In this document: positions 51,819 to 59,895 of the stretch, piece after piece
How positions within the stretch are numbered: the stretch's first letter is position 1
Layout: each line of letters starts with the position of its first letter
NCBI GenBank assembly: GCA_018902795.1
Contig: JAHIQD010000020.1
Span: 124,001 to 188,000 of the forward strand
Direction: 5' to 3'
DNA: 64,000 nt
Source of the DNA: Bacteroidota bacterium
Lineage (GTDB): Bacteria; Bacteroidota; Bacteroidia; Flavobacteriales; Weeksellaceae
Notes under the pieces: model-generated
Database searches by the model: none
Seen by the model: only the letters and a program-made list of their open reading frames with translations
Told to the model about the DNA's origin: nothing
Made by a program: the position numbers and the translations under genes

Positions 51819-52088
51819 ATGAAAATTGAAATTCAGGGAAACGAGATCAGTATCCTCAGCTTAGGAGCAACACAGGAAGATCACGGTGTAGCAAAGCGCG
51901 AAGTGAATTTTGAGATTAAAGGCACACCCTTTCAAAGATCCATTATTTTGGGACTCAACGGAACCGGCGCAGATTATCACGATCCGCAGCATTTCTACAG
52001 GATGAATAAAGATCAGGTTGATGCAAGCCTTATTGAGTATTTATCAGAAAACCATCTTTATGAAACCGGTGAAGATAAAATCAACTAA
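51819..52088 (+). CDS. Hypothetical 89-residue protein, last gene of the repair/stress run
   Basis: I do not recognise this protein. It is acidic and soluble, predicted mainly beta in the first half (MKIEIQGNEISILSLGA) and helical near the end (NKDQVDASLIEYLSEN), with a central NGTGADYHDPQHFYR. No signal peptide or membrane segment. It starts 26 bases after topoisomerase IB with no terminator between, so it is probably co-transcribed. It converges with the HD-domain gene at a 19-base gap. Confidence 0.72.
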   Translation: MKIEIQGNEISILSLGATQEDHGVAKREVNFEIKGTPFQRSIILGLNGTGADYHDPQHFYRMNKDQVDASLIEYLSENHLYETGEDKIN

Positions 52089-52107
52089 AAGCAATATTGC
52101 ACGCAGA

Positions 52108-52716
52108 TTATGAATTCTTCATGATTTTATGAAGATATTGCTGTTTCAGGGGTTCTTTGTTTTTCCTGCAGTACGCAGTGTGATAGTGATGCCGGGAAAT
52201 AAAGGAAACCTGATTTTTATTCCATTCTTCCAGACTTAAATCTGGATTTAATGAATGTAATTCCTTAAAAAGTTTTTGAGAAAAAGCTTCGGCGTTTTCT
52301 GTGCCCATATATTCAAGGTCTGCATCGCAAATCACCCTTTGAAGCATGTTTTTCGGATGCTGCGGTGTTTTTGTTGCCATAATTAAGTCCAGTATTTCAT
52401 CGGTTTCCTCTTCAGAATATCCAAAAGTCCGGAGATTATTTTTTGCAACCTCACAGCTTTCTTTTTCGTGGCCTTTGTACTTGCATATATAACCGACATC
52501 GTGAAGGAGTGAAGCAGCGAAAAGCAGTCTTTTGTCATTCTCGGTAAGTTTTTGCGCCTGCCCTATTTCAAGTGATTTTTCCGCGACGTATAGCGTGTGT
52601 TCCCAATTATGATAAACGTAGTTTTCGGGTAAAAGGGAGGTCAGAAGATTTTCTGTCCATATTTTTAAGGGAGTATCGGGTAGCATGGTTTTAGTTTTTT
52701 TTAGGTCATATTTCAT
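52108..52716 (-). CDS. HD-domain phosphohydrolase
   Basis: Predicted metal-dependent phosphohydrolase, 202 residues. The HD motif residues are visible: H in YHNWEHT, HD in LLHDVGY, a second H in KGHEKES and the distal D in VICDADLEYM. This matches small HD proteins that act on nucleotides, but no specific substrate can be assigned. The start at 52716 is used; an internal ATG at 52686 (MLPDTPLK) is equally plausible. It faces the repair/stress run and has a gene-free stretch of about 400 bases upstream. Confidence 0.82.
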   Translation of the reverse strand: MKYDLKKTKTMLPDTPLKIWTENLLTSLLPENYVYHNWEHTLYVAEKSLEIGQAQKLTENDKRLLFAASLLHDVGYICKYKGHEKESCEVAKNNLRTFGYSEEETDEILDLIMATKTPQHPKNMLQRVICDADLEYMGTENAEAFSQKLFKELHSLNPDLSLEEWNKNQVSFISRHHYHTAYCRKNKEPLKQQYLHKIMKNS

Positions 52717-53042
52717 TTATAAAACCGTCAATAACCTGAATCTCGAGGTCAGGAATGTGATCCAAAAATCTGTCAGTACTAAATACTGAATTGATTGAAG
52801 GATAGGTTTTAAAATCTAAAAGAAAAGTGATTGGAGAATTACCTCTTACGGTATTTAAGGAAGAAGATTGATGTTTTTTTCATAATTGTGTGTTTTTAGT
52901 CATTATTATTTGATCTCAAATAATAAACATAAAATTACAAAGTTTTTATATCATATTCCTTTTTTATTTAAATAATTAACTTTTATTTAGGATTATATGA
53001 ATTTTGTTGCCGCTGCTTTTTACACGGAATGTCCTTTATCTT
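52717..53042. other. Gene-free stretch with a 24-base dyad
   Basis: No convincing gene. A short reading frame on the reverse strand (about 52715-52882) lacks a start codon. A perfect inverted repeat lies at 52903-52926, and the rest is very AT-rich. The promoter of mgsA lies at its right end. Confidence 0.5.
52903..52926. repeat. Perfect 11-bp inverted repeat (2-base centre)
   Basis: TTATTATTTGA (52903-52913), TC, TCAAATAATAA (52916-52926). AT-rich without a T run, so it looks more like a protein-binding site than a terminator. It is about 190 bases from either flanking gene. Confidence 0.6.
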
Positions 53043-53072
53043 TTGGGGATATATAAAATATCACTAAATTTA
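53043..53072 (+). promoter_or_regulatory. Promoter of mgsA
   Basis: TTG at 53043-53045, a 19-base spacer and TAAATTTA at 53065-53072 (last base differs from TAnnTTTG). The ATG is 46 bases after the box. Confidence 0.5.
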
Positions 53073-53118
53073 TCATGTTGCGAGGATAAAATTAAAAATT
53101 CACAGCCCAAAAAATTCT

Positions 53119-53586
53119 ATGAGCAGTCAGACAAGAACTCTAAAATCTAAAAAGACCATTGCCCTGGTCGCGCACGATCACAAAAAAGATGAACTGATTA
53201 ACTGGGTTAAAAAGCACAGCGCAATCCTCAGCGAACACCATCTGATTGCCACCGGAACCACCGGAAAATTAATTGAAGATGAACTGAATGTTGAGGTGCA
53301 GCAGGTTTTAAGCGGGCCTTTGGGTGGTGATCAGCAACTGGGAGCTTTAATTGCAGTGGGGAAAATAGATATGGTGATTTTCTTTTGGGATCCGATGGAG
53401 TCTCAGCCGCACGACAGCGACGTTAAGGCGTTCCTGAGGTTATGCGTTTTATGGAATATTCCTACAGCAAGCAATTCTACCTCTGCGGATTTCCTGATCA
53501 GTTCACATTATATGGACGAAGAATATACCGTTGAAATACCAGATTTTGATCATTATCTCACCCGGAATATTAAAAAAGGATTATAA
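53119..53586 (+). CDS. mgsA: Methylglyoxal synthase
   Basis: Converts dihydroxyacetone phosphate to methylglyoxal and phosphate, a bypass that relieves sugar-phosphate stress. The 155-residue protein has IALVAHDHKKDELINW near the N-terminus (His19), TGTTG, the GPLGGDQQLGALI motif with catalytic Asp, and DPMESQPHDSDVKAFLR carrying the second His/Asp. Length and motifs are standard. It is a single-gene unit ended by a terminator. Confidence 0.95.
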   Translation: MSSQTRTLKSKKTIALVAHDHKKDELINWVKKHSAILSEHHLIATGTTGKLIEDELNVEVQQVLSGPLGGDQQLGALIAVGKIDMVIFFWDPMESQPHDSDVKAFLRLCVLWNIPTASNSTSADFLISSHYMDEEYTVEIPDFDHYLTRNIKKGL

Positions 53587-53587
53587 A

Positions 53588-53620
53588 AAAAGCCCGGATT
53601 AAATCCGGACTTTTTCTTTT
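53588..53620. terminator. Bidirectional terminator
   Basis: AAAGcCCGGATT and AATCCGGaCTTT pair with one C-A mismatch, flanked by A and T runs. Between convergent mgsA and ohr. Confidence 0.75.
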
Positions 53621-53637
53621 TTTCATCACACGCGATA

Positions 53638-54063
53638 CTACGCGTAATTCGTTACAGAGAGTTTTACCTCGATATTATTTCTTGTTGCGTTTGAATAGGG
53701 ACATATCTGATGGGCTTTTTCGGTAAGCTCCCGCGCTTCTTCTATTGATACCCCGGGAATATTAACGTCCAGTTCGGCAGCCAAACCAAAACCTCCGTTT
53801 TCAATCTGTCCGATGCTGACCTTTGCCGTCACGGAAGTTTCGCCGCTCTGAACTTTACCAAGACCGATTACCCTGTTGAGAGCACTGTCGAAGCACGCTG
53901 CGTATCCGGCTGCAAATAGCATTTCCGGGTTTGCGTAATCATCGTTGGCACCGCCCAGACCTTTCGGCATTCTTACTTCGAGATCTACTACTCCGTTTTC
54001 ACTTTTTACATGTCCGTTCCGGCCTCCTTTTGCAGTAACCGCCGTGGTATACATTGCTTTCAT
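53638..54063 (-). CDS. ohr: Organic hydroperoxide resistance protein (OsmC/Ohr)
   Basis: Thiol peroxidase that reduces organic hydroperoxides, usually with lipoylated partners. The 141-residue protein has both catalytic cysteines, C57 in YAACFDSA and C121 in QICPYSNA, the Ohr (not OsmC) versions of these motifs. Length is typical. It lies 2 bases after ohrR in the operon nitroreductase-ohrR-ohr. Expression is expected to rise when OhrR is oxidised. Confidence 0.95.
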   Translation of the reverse strand: MKAMYTTAVTAKGGRNGHVKSENGVVDLEVRMPKGLGGANDDYANPEMLFAAGYAACFDSALNRVIGLGKVQSGETSVTAKVSIGQIENGGFGLAAELDVNIPGVSIEEARELTEKAHQICPYSNATRNNIEVKLSVTNYA

Positions 54064-54065
54064 AA

Positions 54066-54500
54066 TTATTTCTTTATATTATTCAGTATTTTATTGATAG
54101 AAGTTTTCAGCTCCTGTAATTCCTCAATCTTCATATTTACTTTATCAAGTAACTGGGCAGGGACGCTGCAGGCTTTCTGCTTTAATTCCCTTCCGCTGTC
54201 TGTAAGGAAAAGCTGTACTACCCGTTCATCTCCGGAGTTTCTCTTCCGGTTGATAAAACCTTTACTTTCAAGTCTTTTCAATAATGGCGTCAGCGTACCG
54301 CTGTCAAGAAAAAGCTTTTTGCCGATATCGCAGACTCCAAGTCCGTCATTTTCCCACAACACCATCATGACGAGGTACTGCGGATAGGTGAGGTTCAGTT
54401 CCTCAAGCAAAGGACGGTAGAGTCCGGTGACCTCTTTGGAGAGGACATATAACGGAAAGCAAATCTGCTGATCAAGAAGTAAAGAGTCTGAATGTTCCAT
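54066..54500 (-). CDS. ohrR: OhrR, peroxide-sensing MarR-family repressor
   Basis: MarR-type winged-helix repressor of 144 residues. The reactive cysteine that senses organic peroxides is present at C14 in LDQQICFPLY, the position of Cys15 in Bacillus OhrR. The helix-turn-helix follows (FLDSGTLTPLLKRLESKGFINRK in short pieces, about 63-85) with the wing around NSGDERVV. It lies between a nitroreductase gene (22 bases) and ohr (2 bases). The dyad at 55238-55261 upstream of the operon resembles known OhrR boxes (CAATTTAATT arms), so autoregulation is likely. Confidence 0.94.
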   Translation of the reverse strand: MEHSDSLLLDQQICFPLYVLSKEVTGLYRPLLEELNLTYPQYLVMMVLWENDGLGVCDIGKKLFLDSGTLTPLLKRLESKGFINRKRNSGDERVVQLFLTDSGRELKQKACSVPAQLLDKVNMKIEELQELKTSINKILNNIKK

Positions 54501-54522
54501 AATAAAACAGAAAAACTGCTGA

Positions 54523-55155
54523 TTATTTATTGATAATGAACTCCTCCATTGGAAGCCTCACTTTTTTCATTGTAGAAAGCCAGTCTTTTTCTGCATCACG
54601 GTATCCTAAATATAGCAAAGTAACACTTTTCAACCCCAGCTCTTTCAGTCCCAGAATTTCATCAACCACATCATTGCTGAAGCCTTCTGCCGGTGTACTG
54701 TCAATTTTCAGTTCTGCGGCCTGCGCCATGGCAAGTCCTAAAGAAATATAGGTTTGGCGTGCAGTATGTGCAAAATGCTGTTCCGGAGTCTGCGAACCAT
54801 AGATATTCTTAAGTTGATCGGTATAACTGTTGAAACGGCCCCTTGGTAAATCTCTTACATCCGTGTGCATATCATACACTTTATCTATCTTTTCAGGAGA
54901 ATAGCTGTCCCATGCAGCAAATACAAGCACGTGAGAGCTGTCTCTCATCACTTCCGGATTCAGCGCTCCCTTAACCATTTGCTCCTTCAACTCCTGATTT
55001 TCGACAACTATAATCCGGAAAGGCTGCAGACCTGATGAGGTAGGTGCCAATCTTGCGGCTTCAAGAATACTGTTTAAATCTTCTGATGAAACTTTTTTGG
55101 TAGGATCATATGCTTTTACTGCATGTCTCCAGTTTAAATTTTCTAATAATGACAT
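54523..55155 (-). CDS. FMN-dependent nitroreductase-family NAD(P)H oxidoreductase
   Basis: Flavoprotein reductase of 210 residues. The N-terminal WRHAVKAYDPTKKVS, the FMN-contacting APTSSGLQPFR motif and the later SLGLAMAQAAEL and LLYLGYRDAEKDW are typical of NfsB/YfkO-type enzymes. Substrate is uncertain: nitroaromatics, quinones or other electrophiles. It is the first gene of the ohrR-ohr operon, so here it likely belongs to the defence against organic peroxides or reactive electrophiles. Leader of about 60-70 bases from the predicted promoter. Confidence 0.9.
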   Translation of the reverse strand: MSLLENLNWRHAVKAYDPTKKVSSEDLNSILEAARLAPTSSGLQPFRIIVVENQELKEQMVKGALNPEVMRDSSHVLVFAAWDSYSPEKIDKVYDMHTDVRDLPRGRFNSYTDQLKNIYGSQTPEQHFAHTARQTYISLGLAMAQAAELKIDSTPAEGFSNDVVDEILGLKELGLKSVTLLYLGYRDAEKDWLSTMKKVRLPMEEFIINK

Positions 55156-55223
55156 TGCTTGTTATATTTTAATTATTAATATTTTTGTTATTTCCCCTAT
55201 TATTCTTTCGGGATTTGATGATG

Positions 55224-55254
55224 CAAAAGTAAGACGAAATTAAATTGCGCACAA
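55224..55254 (-). promoter_or_regulatory. Promoter of the nitroreductase-ohrR-ohr operon
   Basis: On the reverse strand: TTG (complement of 55252-55254), a 20-base spacer and TACTTTTG (complement of 55224-55231). The -33 element lies in the right arm of the dyad at 55238-55261. Confidence 0.78.
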
Positions 55255-55261
55255 TTTAATT
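55238..55261. promoter_or_regulatory. Candidate OhrR operator
   Basis: AATTAAATTG (55238-55247), CGCA, CAATTTAATT (55252-55261): perfect 10-bp inverted arms resembling the CAATTTAATTG-type OhrR boxes of other bacteria. It covers the spacer and -33 element. Confidence 0.78.
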
Positions 55262-55383
55262 GCTATAAATGAATAGTAGACAAAATCAATAACATTTGTA
55301 TACACAATACTTTCTAAATGCATTAAAGGGATATTCAGAAAAAAATCGGAAATTTGCATTTCGTCCAATAATGAAGCTGTCTT

Positions 55384-57501
55384 ATGAAATTATGCATTGC
55401 TGAAAAGCCAAGTGTTGCCCGTGATATCGCCAAAGTTTTAGGCGCAGATATGCCTAAACAGGGCTATTTTGAAGGCAATGGCTATTGGGTAACCTGGACA
55501 TTCGGACACCTTTGCACCCTCAAAGAACCTCACGATTACAGCCCGCATTTTAAGTCCTGGGATTTAATCTTCCTGCCTATTATTCCGGATAATTTCGGAA
55601 TTAAACTCATTCCGAATCCGGGTGTGGAGAAACAGTTTAAAACCATTGAAAAATTAGTCGCCGACTGTGAGGAAGTCATCAACTGCGGTGATGCAGGGCA
55701 GGAAGGAGAACTCATCCAGCGTTGGGTTTTGCAAAAGGCAAAGTGTAGAAAACCGATGAAGAGACTTTGGATTTCTTCGTTGACCGAAGAGGCTATTAAA
55801 GAAGGTTTTGCCAAGCTAAAACCTGCCGAAGAATATCAGAATCTATATCTCGCAGGCAATGCGCGTGCAATCGGCGACTGGCTCCTGGGGATTAATGCAA
55901 CCCGGTTATTTACAAGAAAATTCGGAGGAAACAAGGGCGTGCTGTCGATTGGACGGGTACAGACTCCGACTTTAGCAATGCTCGTTCAACGGCAGAAAGA
56001 AATGGATGCATTCGAAACCGAAGAATACTGGGAACTGAAAACCAAATACCGCGAGGTAATTTTCAGTGCAGCGATTGACCGATTAAAGACCAAGGAAAAA
56101 GCCGAAAAAGGTCTCGAATATCTGAAACAGAATATTTTTGAAATCATTTCATTTGAAATTAAAGAAGGAAAAGAGAAAAATCCAAGACTGTTTGATTTGA
56201 CGGCGCTGCAGGTGGAAGCCAACAGAAAATTCGGTTTTTCTGCCGAAAACACGCTGAAGTATATCCAAAGTTTATATGAGAAGAAGCATACCACTTATCC
56301 GCGTGTAGACACCACTTACCTTTCGGAAAGCCTTTATCCGAAAATTGCAGGTATTCTAAGTACCATGAATTTCTACCGGGAATTCACAGCTCCTCTGCTG
56401 GAAAATCCTATTCCGAAATCTAAAGCGGTTTTTGATGATTCTAAAGTTACCGATCACCACGCGATAATACCTACCGAAATACCGCCTTCTTCCAGTTTAA
56501 GCAAAGAAGAAAAGCTCATTTATGATTTGGTGGCAAGACGTTTCATTGCGGTTTTTTATCCTGAATGTAAAATCTCAAACACTTTGGTGGAAGGTCAGGT
56601 AGGCACCATCCCTTTTAAAGCAAACGGAAAACAGATTCTGGAACCGGGTTGGCGCGAAGTATATGCCAAAGACAAAAAGGACGATACGGATAAAAAAGAG
56701 AAAGACGAAGAACAGCTGATTCCCGAATTTAAAGCCGGAGAAAAGGGCGAACATTCCCCTTTAATTCATCAGGGAAAAACCAGTCCGCCCAAACCTTATA
56801 CTGAAGCAACACTTCTTCGTGCGATGGAAACTGCCGGAAAACAGGTTGATGATGAGGAACTTCGCGAACTCATGAAAAGTAACGGAATCGGGAGACCTTC
56901 TACCCGCGCCAATATTATTGAAACCCTTTTCAAAAGAAAATACATCGAGCGGAAAAAGAAAAACCTTATCGCTACCACAACCGGTGTTGAACTGATTGAT
57001 ACCATCGAAGATGAGCTGCTTAAAAGTCCTGAGTTAACCGGAGAATGGGAATTCAAACTGAGAAAAATCGAAAAGGGCGAATACAGCGCCACTCAGTTTA
57101 AAGAGGAACTCATCCTGATGGTTACTGATTTAACCAGAAAGGTAATCAGTGAAAAAGCAAAAATCATCTCTTTTCAGGAAGAAGTTCAGCCCAAAGAAAA
57201 AAAAGAAAGAGCACCGCGAAAAACCACTGTTATCATCTGGGAAGATGAAAAGTGCCCGAAATGTCAAACTGACCAGTTAATGAAGGGAAAAACTGCCATC
57301 GGCTGCTCCAATTATAAAGGCTGTGGTTTCAAAATTCCTTTCACTGTTTTTGGAAAGAAACTCACAGAAAAACAGATTCAGGACCTTGTAATAAAAGGAA
57401 AAAGCACAAAACTGAAAGGGTTTACAGAGCATCCGGAAAGCATCCTAGAAGGCCTTTTACGGCTTACGGAAAACGGCAGCATCGCACTACAGACTGAATA
57501 A
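55384..57501 (+). CDS. topB: DNA topoisomerase III
   Basis: Type IA topoisomerase that decatenates single-strand-linked DNA. The 705-residue protein has the Toprim domain (E7 in IAEKPS, D103 in NCGDAGQEGE), GRVQTPTL (190-197), and the catalytic Tyr305 in TTYPRVDT (a V replaces the usual T/S of YPRTD). A lysine-rich region and a C-terminal zinc-finger-like module (CPKCQTDQL ... GCSNYKGCGF) end the protein. Length is normal. It is divergent from the ohr operon and apparently monocistronic. Confidence 0.94.
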   Translation: MKLCIAEKPSVARDIAKVLGADMPKQGYFEGNGYWVTWTFGHLCTLKEPHDYSPHFKSWDLIFLPIIPDNFGIKLIPNPGVEKQFKTIEKLVADCEEVINCGDAGQEGELIQRWVLQKAKCRKPMKRLWISSLTEEAIKEGFAKLKPAEEYQNLYLAGNARAIGDWLLGINATRLFTRKFGGNKGVLSIGRVQTPTLAMLVQRQKEMDAFETEEYWELKTKYREVIFSAAIDRLKTKEKAEKGLEYLKQNIFEIISFEIKEGKEKNPRLFDLTALQVEANRKFGFSAENTLKYIQSLYEKKHTTYPRVDTTYLSESLYPKIAGILSTMNFYREFTAPLLENPIPKSKAVFDDSKVTDHHAIIPTEIPPSSSLSKEEKLIYDLVARRFIAVFYPECKISNTLVEGQVGTIPFKANGKQILEPGWREVYAKDKKDDTDKKEKDEEQLIPEFKAGEKGEHSPLIHQGKTSPPKPYTEATLLRAMETAGKQVDDEELRELMKSNGIGRPSTRANIIETLFKRKYIERKKKNLIATTTGVELIDTIEDELLKSPELTGEWEFKLRKIEKGEYSATQFKEELILMVTDLTRKVISEKAKIISFQEEVQPKEKKERAPRKTTVIIWEDEKCPKCQTDQLMKGKTAIGCSNYKGCGFKIPFTVFGKKLTEKQIQDLVIKGKSTKLKGFTEHPESILEGLLRLTENGSIALQTE

Positions 57502-57654
57502 AATTAATTTTATTCCTGGCAATCATAAGTCTTACCTTTTCATTCACAAAAATGTCATCGTTTAACACTCAAGGCTGAATTTCACTTTATTAAATGATTT
57601 CATAAATCCTTGTTAAAGTGATATATCTCACCAATTTCACAGTCTTTAAATCCG

Positions 57655-57662
57655 TAAATTTG
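57655..57662 (+). promoter_or_regulatory. -7 box (TAAATTTG) of the SDR gene
   Basis: Exact TAnnTTTG match 22 bases before the ATG at 57685. No TTG at a standard distance. Confidence 0.5.
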
Positions 57663-57684
57663 AGATGAAATAAAAATTAAAAGT

Positions 57685-58440
57685 ATGGGACAGTTACAAG
57701 ACAAAGTCGCCGTTATTACAGGCGCGGGTTCAGGAATTGGCAAAGCAACCGCATTGCTGTTTGCAAAAGAAGGAGCAAAAGTGACGGTAAGCGACATCAA
57801 TGAAACTCATGGAAATGAAGTGGCAGACCTGATTAAGAAAAATGGCGGTGAGGCAATTTTCGTGAAAGCAAATTCGGCGAGTCCGGAAGACAATGAAAGA
57901 CTGGTCAAAGAAACTTTAGAAAAATTCGGTGCACTGCACATTTCTGTTAACAATGCCGGGATTGGTGGCGAAATCAACAAAGTAGAAGATTTGTCAGTGG
58001 AAGGTTGGGAAAAGGTAATTGCAGTCAATCTTTCCGGAGTATTCTTCGGGATGAAATATCAAATTCCGGCCATGCTGAAAGCAGGTGGTGGAAGCGTTAT
58101 TAATATCGCCTCTATTTTAGGACAGGCAGGATTTGCAAATTCTGCGGGATATGTGGCAGCCAAACACGGTGTAGTGGGTTTAACAAAAACTGCTGCTTGG
58201 GAACACGGTACTGACAACATCCGCGTCAACGCAATAGGTCCCGGGTTTATTTATACAGGGATGGTCAATGAAGAAGCGATGGGGAAAGAAGCGATCAACC
58301 ATCTGGAATCCAAACACGCATTCGGCCGCCTCGGAACACCCGAGGAAATTGCCGCGATGTGTCTGTTTTTAGCCTCGGATGCAGCATCGTTCGTTACCGG
58401 AAGTTATTATGCGGTAGATGGCGGTTATCTGGCAGTTTAG
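57685..58440 (+). CDS. SDR-family oxidoreductase
   Basis: Classical short-chain dehydrogenase of 251 residues. The cofactor motif TGAGSGIGKA (about 12-21), SVNNAGIGGE, the active-site Ser in NIASILGQ and the Tyr-Lys pair in GYVAAKHGV are all present. DINETH after the first strand suggests preference for NAD(H), from the acidic residue there. The substrate is unknown; related proteins are annotated as glucose or 2,5-dichloro-cyclohexadienediol-type dehydrogenases, without specificity. It converges on the Old Yellow Enzyme gene and shares a terminator with it. Confidence 0.9.
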   Translation: MGQLQDKVAVITGAGSGIGKATALLFAKEGAKVTVSDINETHGNEVADLIKKNGGEAIFVKANSASPEDNERLVKETLEKFGALHISVNNAGIGGEINKVEDLSVEGWEKVIAVNLSGVFFGMKYQIPAMLKAGGGSVINIASILGQAGFANSAGYVAAKHGVVGLTKTAAWEHGTDNIRVNAIGPGFIYTGMVNEEAMGKEAINHLESKHAFGRLGTPEEIAAMCLFLASDAASFVTGSYYAVDGGYLAV

Positions 58441-58460
58441 TAATAATATCTGAATTAAAA

Positions 58461-58493
58461 AAGCAGGTCTGGAAATATCCGGACCTGTTTTCT
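58461..58493. terminator. Bidirectional terminator
   Basis: CAGGTCTGG and CCGGACCTG pair around AAATAT (one T-G wobble), flanked by A and T runs. Between convergent SDR and OYE genes. Confidence 0.78.
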
Positions 58494-58515
58494 TATGTAG
58501 ATTTAAAGACTGAGT

Positions 58516-59607
58516 CTAATTTGCTGAAACGGAATAATCGGTATATCCCTTTTCTCCCGGTGTATAAAAAGTGTCGGGATCAGGAGAAGTCAGCGCTTTT
58601 CCAGAAGCAAATTTCTGTACCAAATCCGGATTCGCGATGAAAGGCCTTGCGAATGCCACCAACTCCCCTTTTCCGGCTTTCAAATCAGCCTCTGCGCGTT
58701 CCGGATTATATCCTCCGGAAAGAATAATGGTGCCGCCAAATTCATTTCTTACCGCATCTTTTACAGACTGCGGAACAGCCGGCGTTCCCATTGAGGAATG
58801 ATCCACCATATGGATATAGACGATTCCGATAGCTTTCAGTCCGGCAGCCAATTGGGCATACTGTTCTTCCGTGGTTTCATCAGGTAACATTTCACCAAAA
58901 GCTCCAAAAGGAGAAAGTCTGATCCCTGTTTTGTCTTTACCTATAGCAGCCGCGACGGCCGCGGTAACTTCCAGCACCAAACGGTTGCGGTTTTCAATGG
59001 AACCTCCGTACGCATCACTACGCTGATTGGAAGCGGTATTCAGAAACTGTTCCAGCAAATAACCGTTGGCTCCATGCAATTCCACACCATCAAATCCTGC
59101 GGCAACCGCTGACTTTGCAGCGTGCACAAATTCAGCAATGACCGAAGGGATTTCTTCTGCTGCCACTTCTTTGGGAACAGGCAGGGCTTTCATCCCTTCC
59201 TGATCGGTGTACATCTGGGTACTGGTGGCAGCGATGGGAGAAGCCCCGATTACTTCCGCCTCTTCAGGCATGTTCAGCGGATGGCTGATTCTGCCCGTAT
59301 GCATCAGCTGAATAAATATTTTTCCGCCGCCGCGATGGACCGCATCCGTTACTTTTTTCCAGCCCTCAATCTGCTGGTCGCTATACATGCCCGGTATTCT
59401 GGCATACCCCAACCCGTCCGGAGACGGAGCGGTACCTTCCGTAATAATCAGTCCCGCACTGGCTCTGCTTCCGTAGTATTCAGCCATCATATCATTTGGA
59501 ATATTACCTGTCGCCCGGCTTCGGGTCATTGGCGCCATTACAATGCGGTTCTTTAAGGTGAGACTGCCCAATTGATATGGGCTGAAAAGTGTTTCAAATG
59601 AATTCAT
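58516..59607 (-). CDS. Old Yellow Enzyme-family alkene reductase
   Basis: FMN-dependent NAD(P)H reductase of activated C=C bonds, 363 residues. The barrel starts with LKNRIVMAPMTRSRA; the substrate-anchoring His/Asn pair is in VELHGANGYLLEQFLN and the flavin-binding Arg in RNRLVLEV and RLSPFG. This is the classical OYE/NemA layout of about 360 residues. Its likely role is detoxification of electrophilic enones or nitro compounds. It is near, but not in, the operon of ohr and the nitroreductase. The gap to slyD has no other gene. Confidence 0.94.
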   Translation of the reverse strand: MNSFETLFSPYQLGSLTLKNRIVMAPMTRSRATGNIPNDMMAEYYGSRASAGLIITEGTAPSPDGLGYARIPGMYSDQQIEGWKKVTDAVHRGGGKIFIQLMHTGRISHPLNMPEEAEVIGASPIAATSTQMYTDQEGMKALPVPKEVAAEEIPSVIAEFVHAAKSAVAAGFDGVELHGANGYLLEQFLNTASNQRSDAYGGSIENRNRLVLEVTAAVAAAIGKDKTGIRLSPFGAFGEMLPDETTEEQYAQLAAGLKAIGIVYIHMVDHSSMGTPAVPQSVKDAVRNEFGGTIILSGGYNPERAEADLKAGKGELVAFARPFIANPDLVQKFASGKALTSPDPDTFYTPGEKGYTDYSVSAN

Positions 59608-59804
59608 AATCTGTATTTTTATTAATAATAAGGCTTTCGCAATGCATGATAAAGATTATTCACAAATGGAAAAACATCTTTCTACTGTATTGATTTACAA
59701 TCTTATAGATGTTGATAAATGTGTATGCAATTTACGATTTTATTTTGAAGGGATTTGGGAAAGATACTTTTTTGTGTGTATATATAGATTCTATTTCAAA
59801 ATAT

Positions 59805-59812
59805 TACCTTTG
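59805..59812 (+). promoter_or_regulatory. -7 box (TACCTTTG) of slyD
   Basis: Exact TAnnTTTG match 83 bases before the ATG; no TTG -33 element at normal spacing. The remaining 59608-59895 gap is AT-rich and shows nothing else I trust. Confidence 0.5.
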
Positions 59813-59895
59813 CAAAAGCTGGTTATCCTAAAGATTAAGGCCGAAATAATTAAAATTTAATAAAAGGATTTCGCATCCTTCATAATTCAATTATA

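Noticed and set aside
52715..52882. Reverse-strand open stretch of about 55 codons upstream of the HD-domain gene
   Set aside because: It has no ATG, GTG or TTG start after its upstream stop and no recognisable motif, so it may be chance or a decayed remnant.
59642..59860. 72-residue open frame in the OYE-slyD gap
   Set aside because: The composition is unlike a protein of this genome, it runs over the slyD -7 box, and it has no domain or signal.
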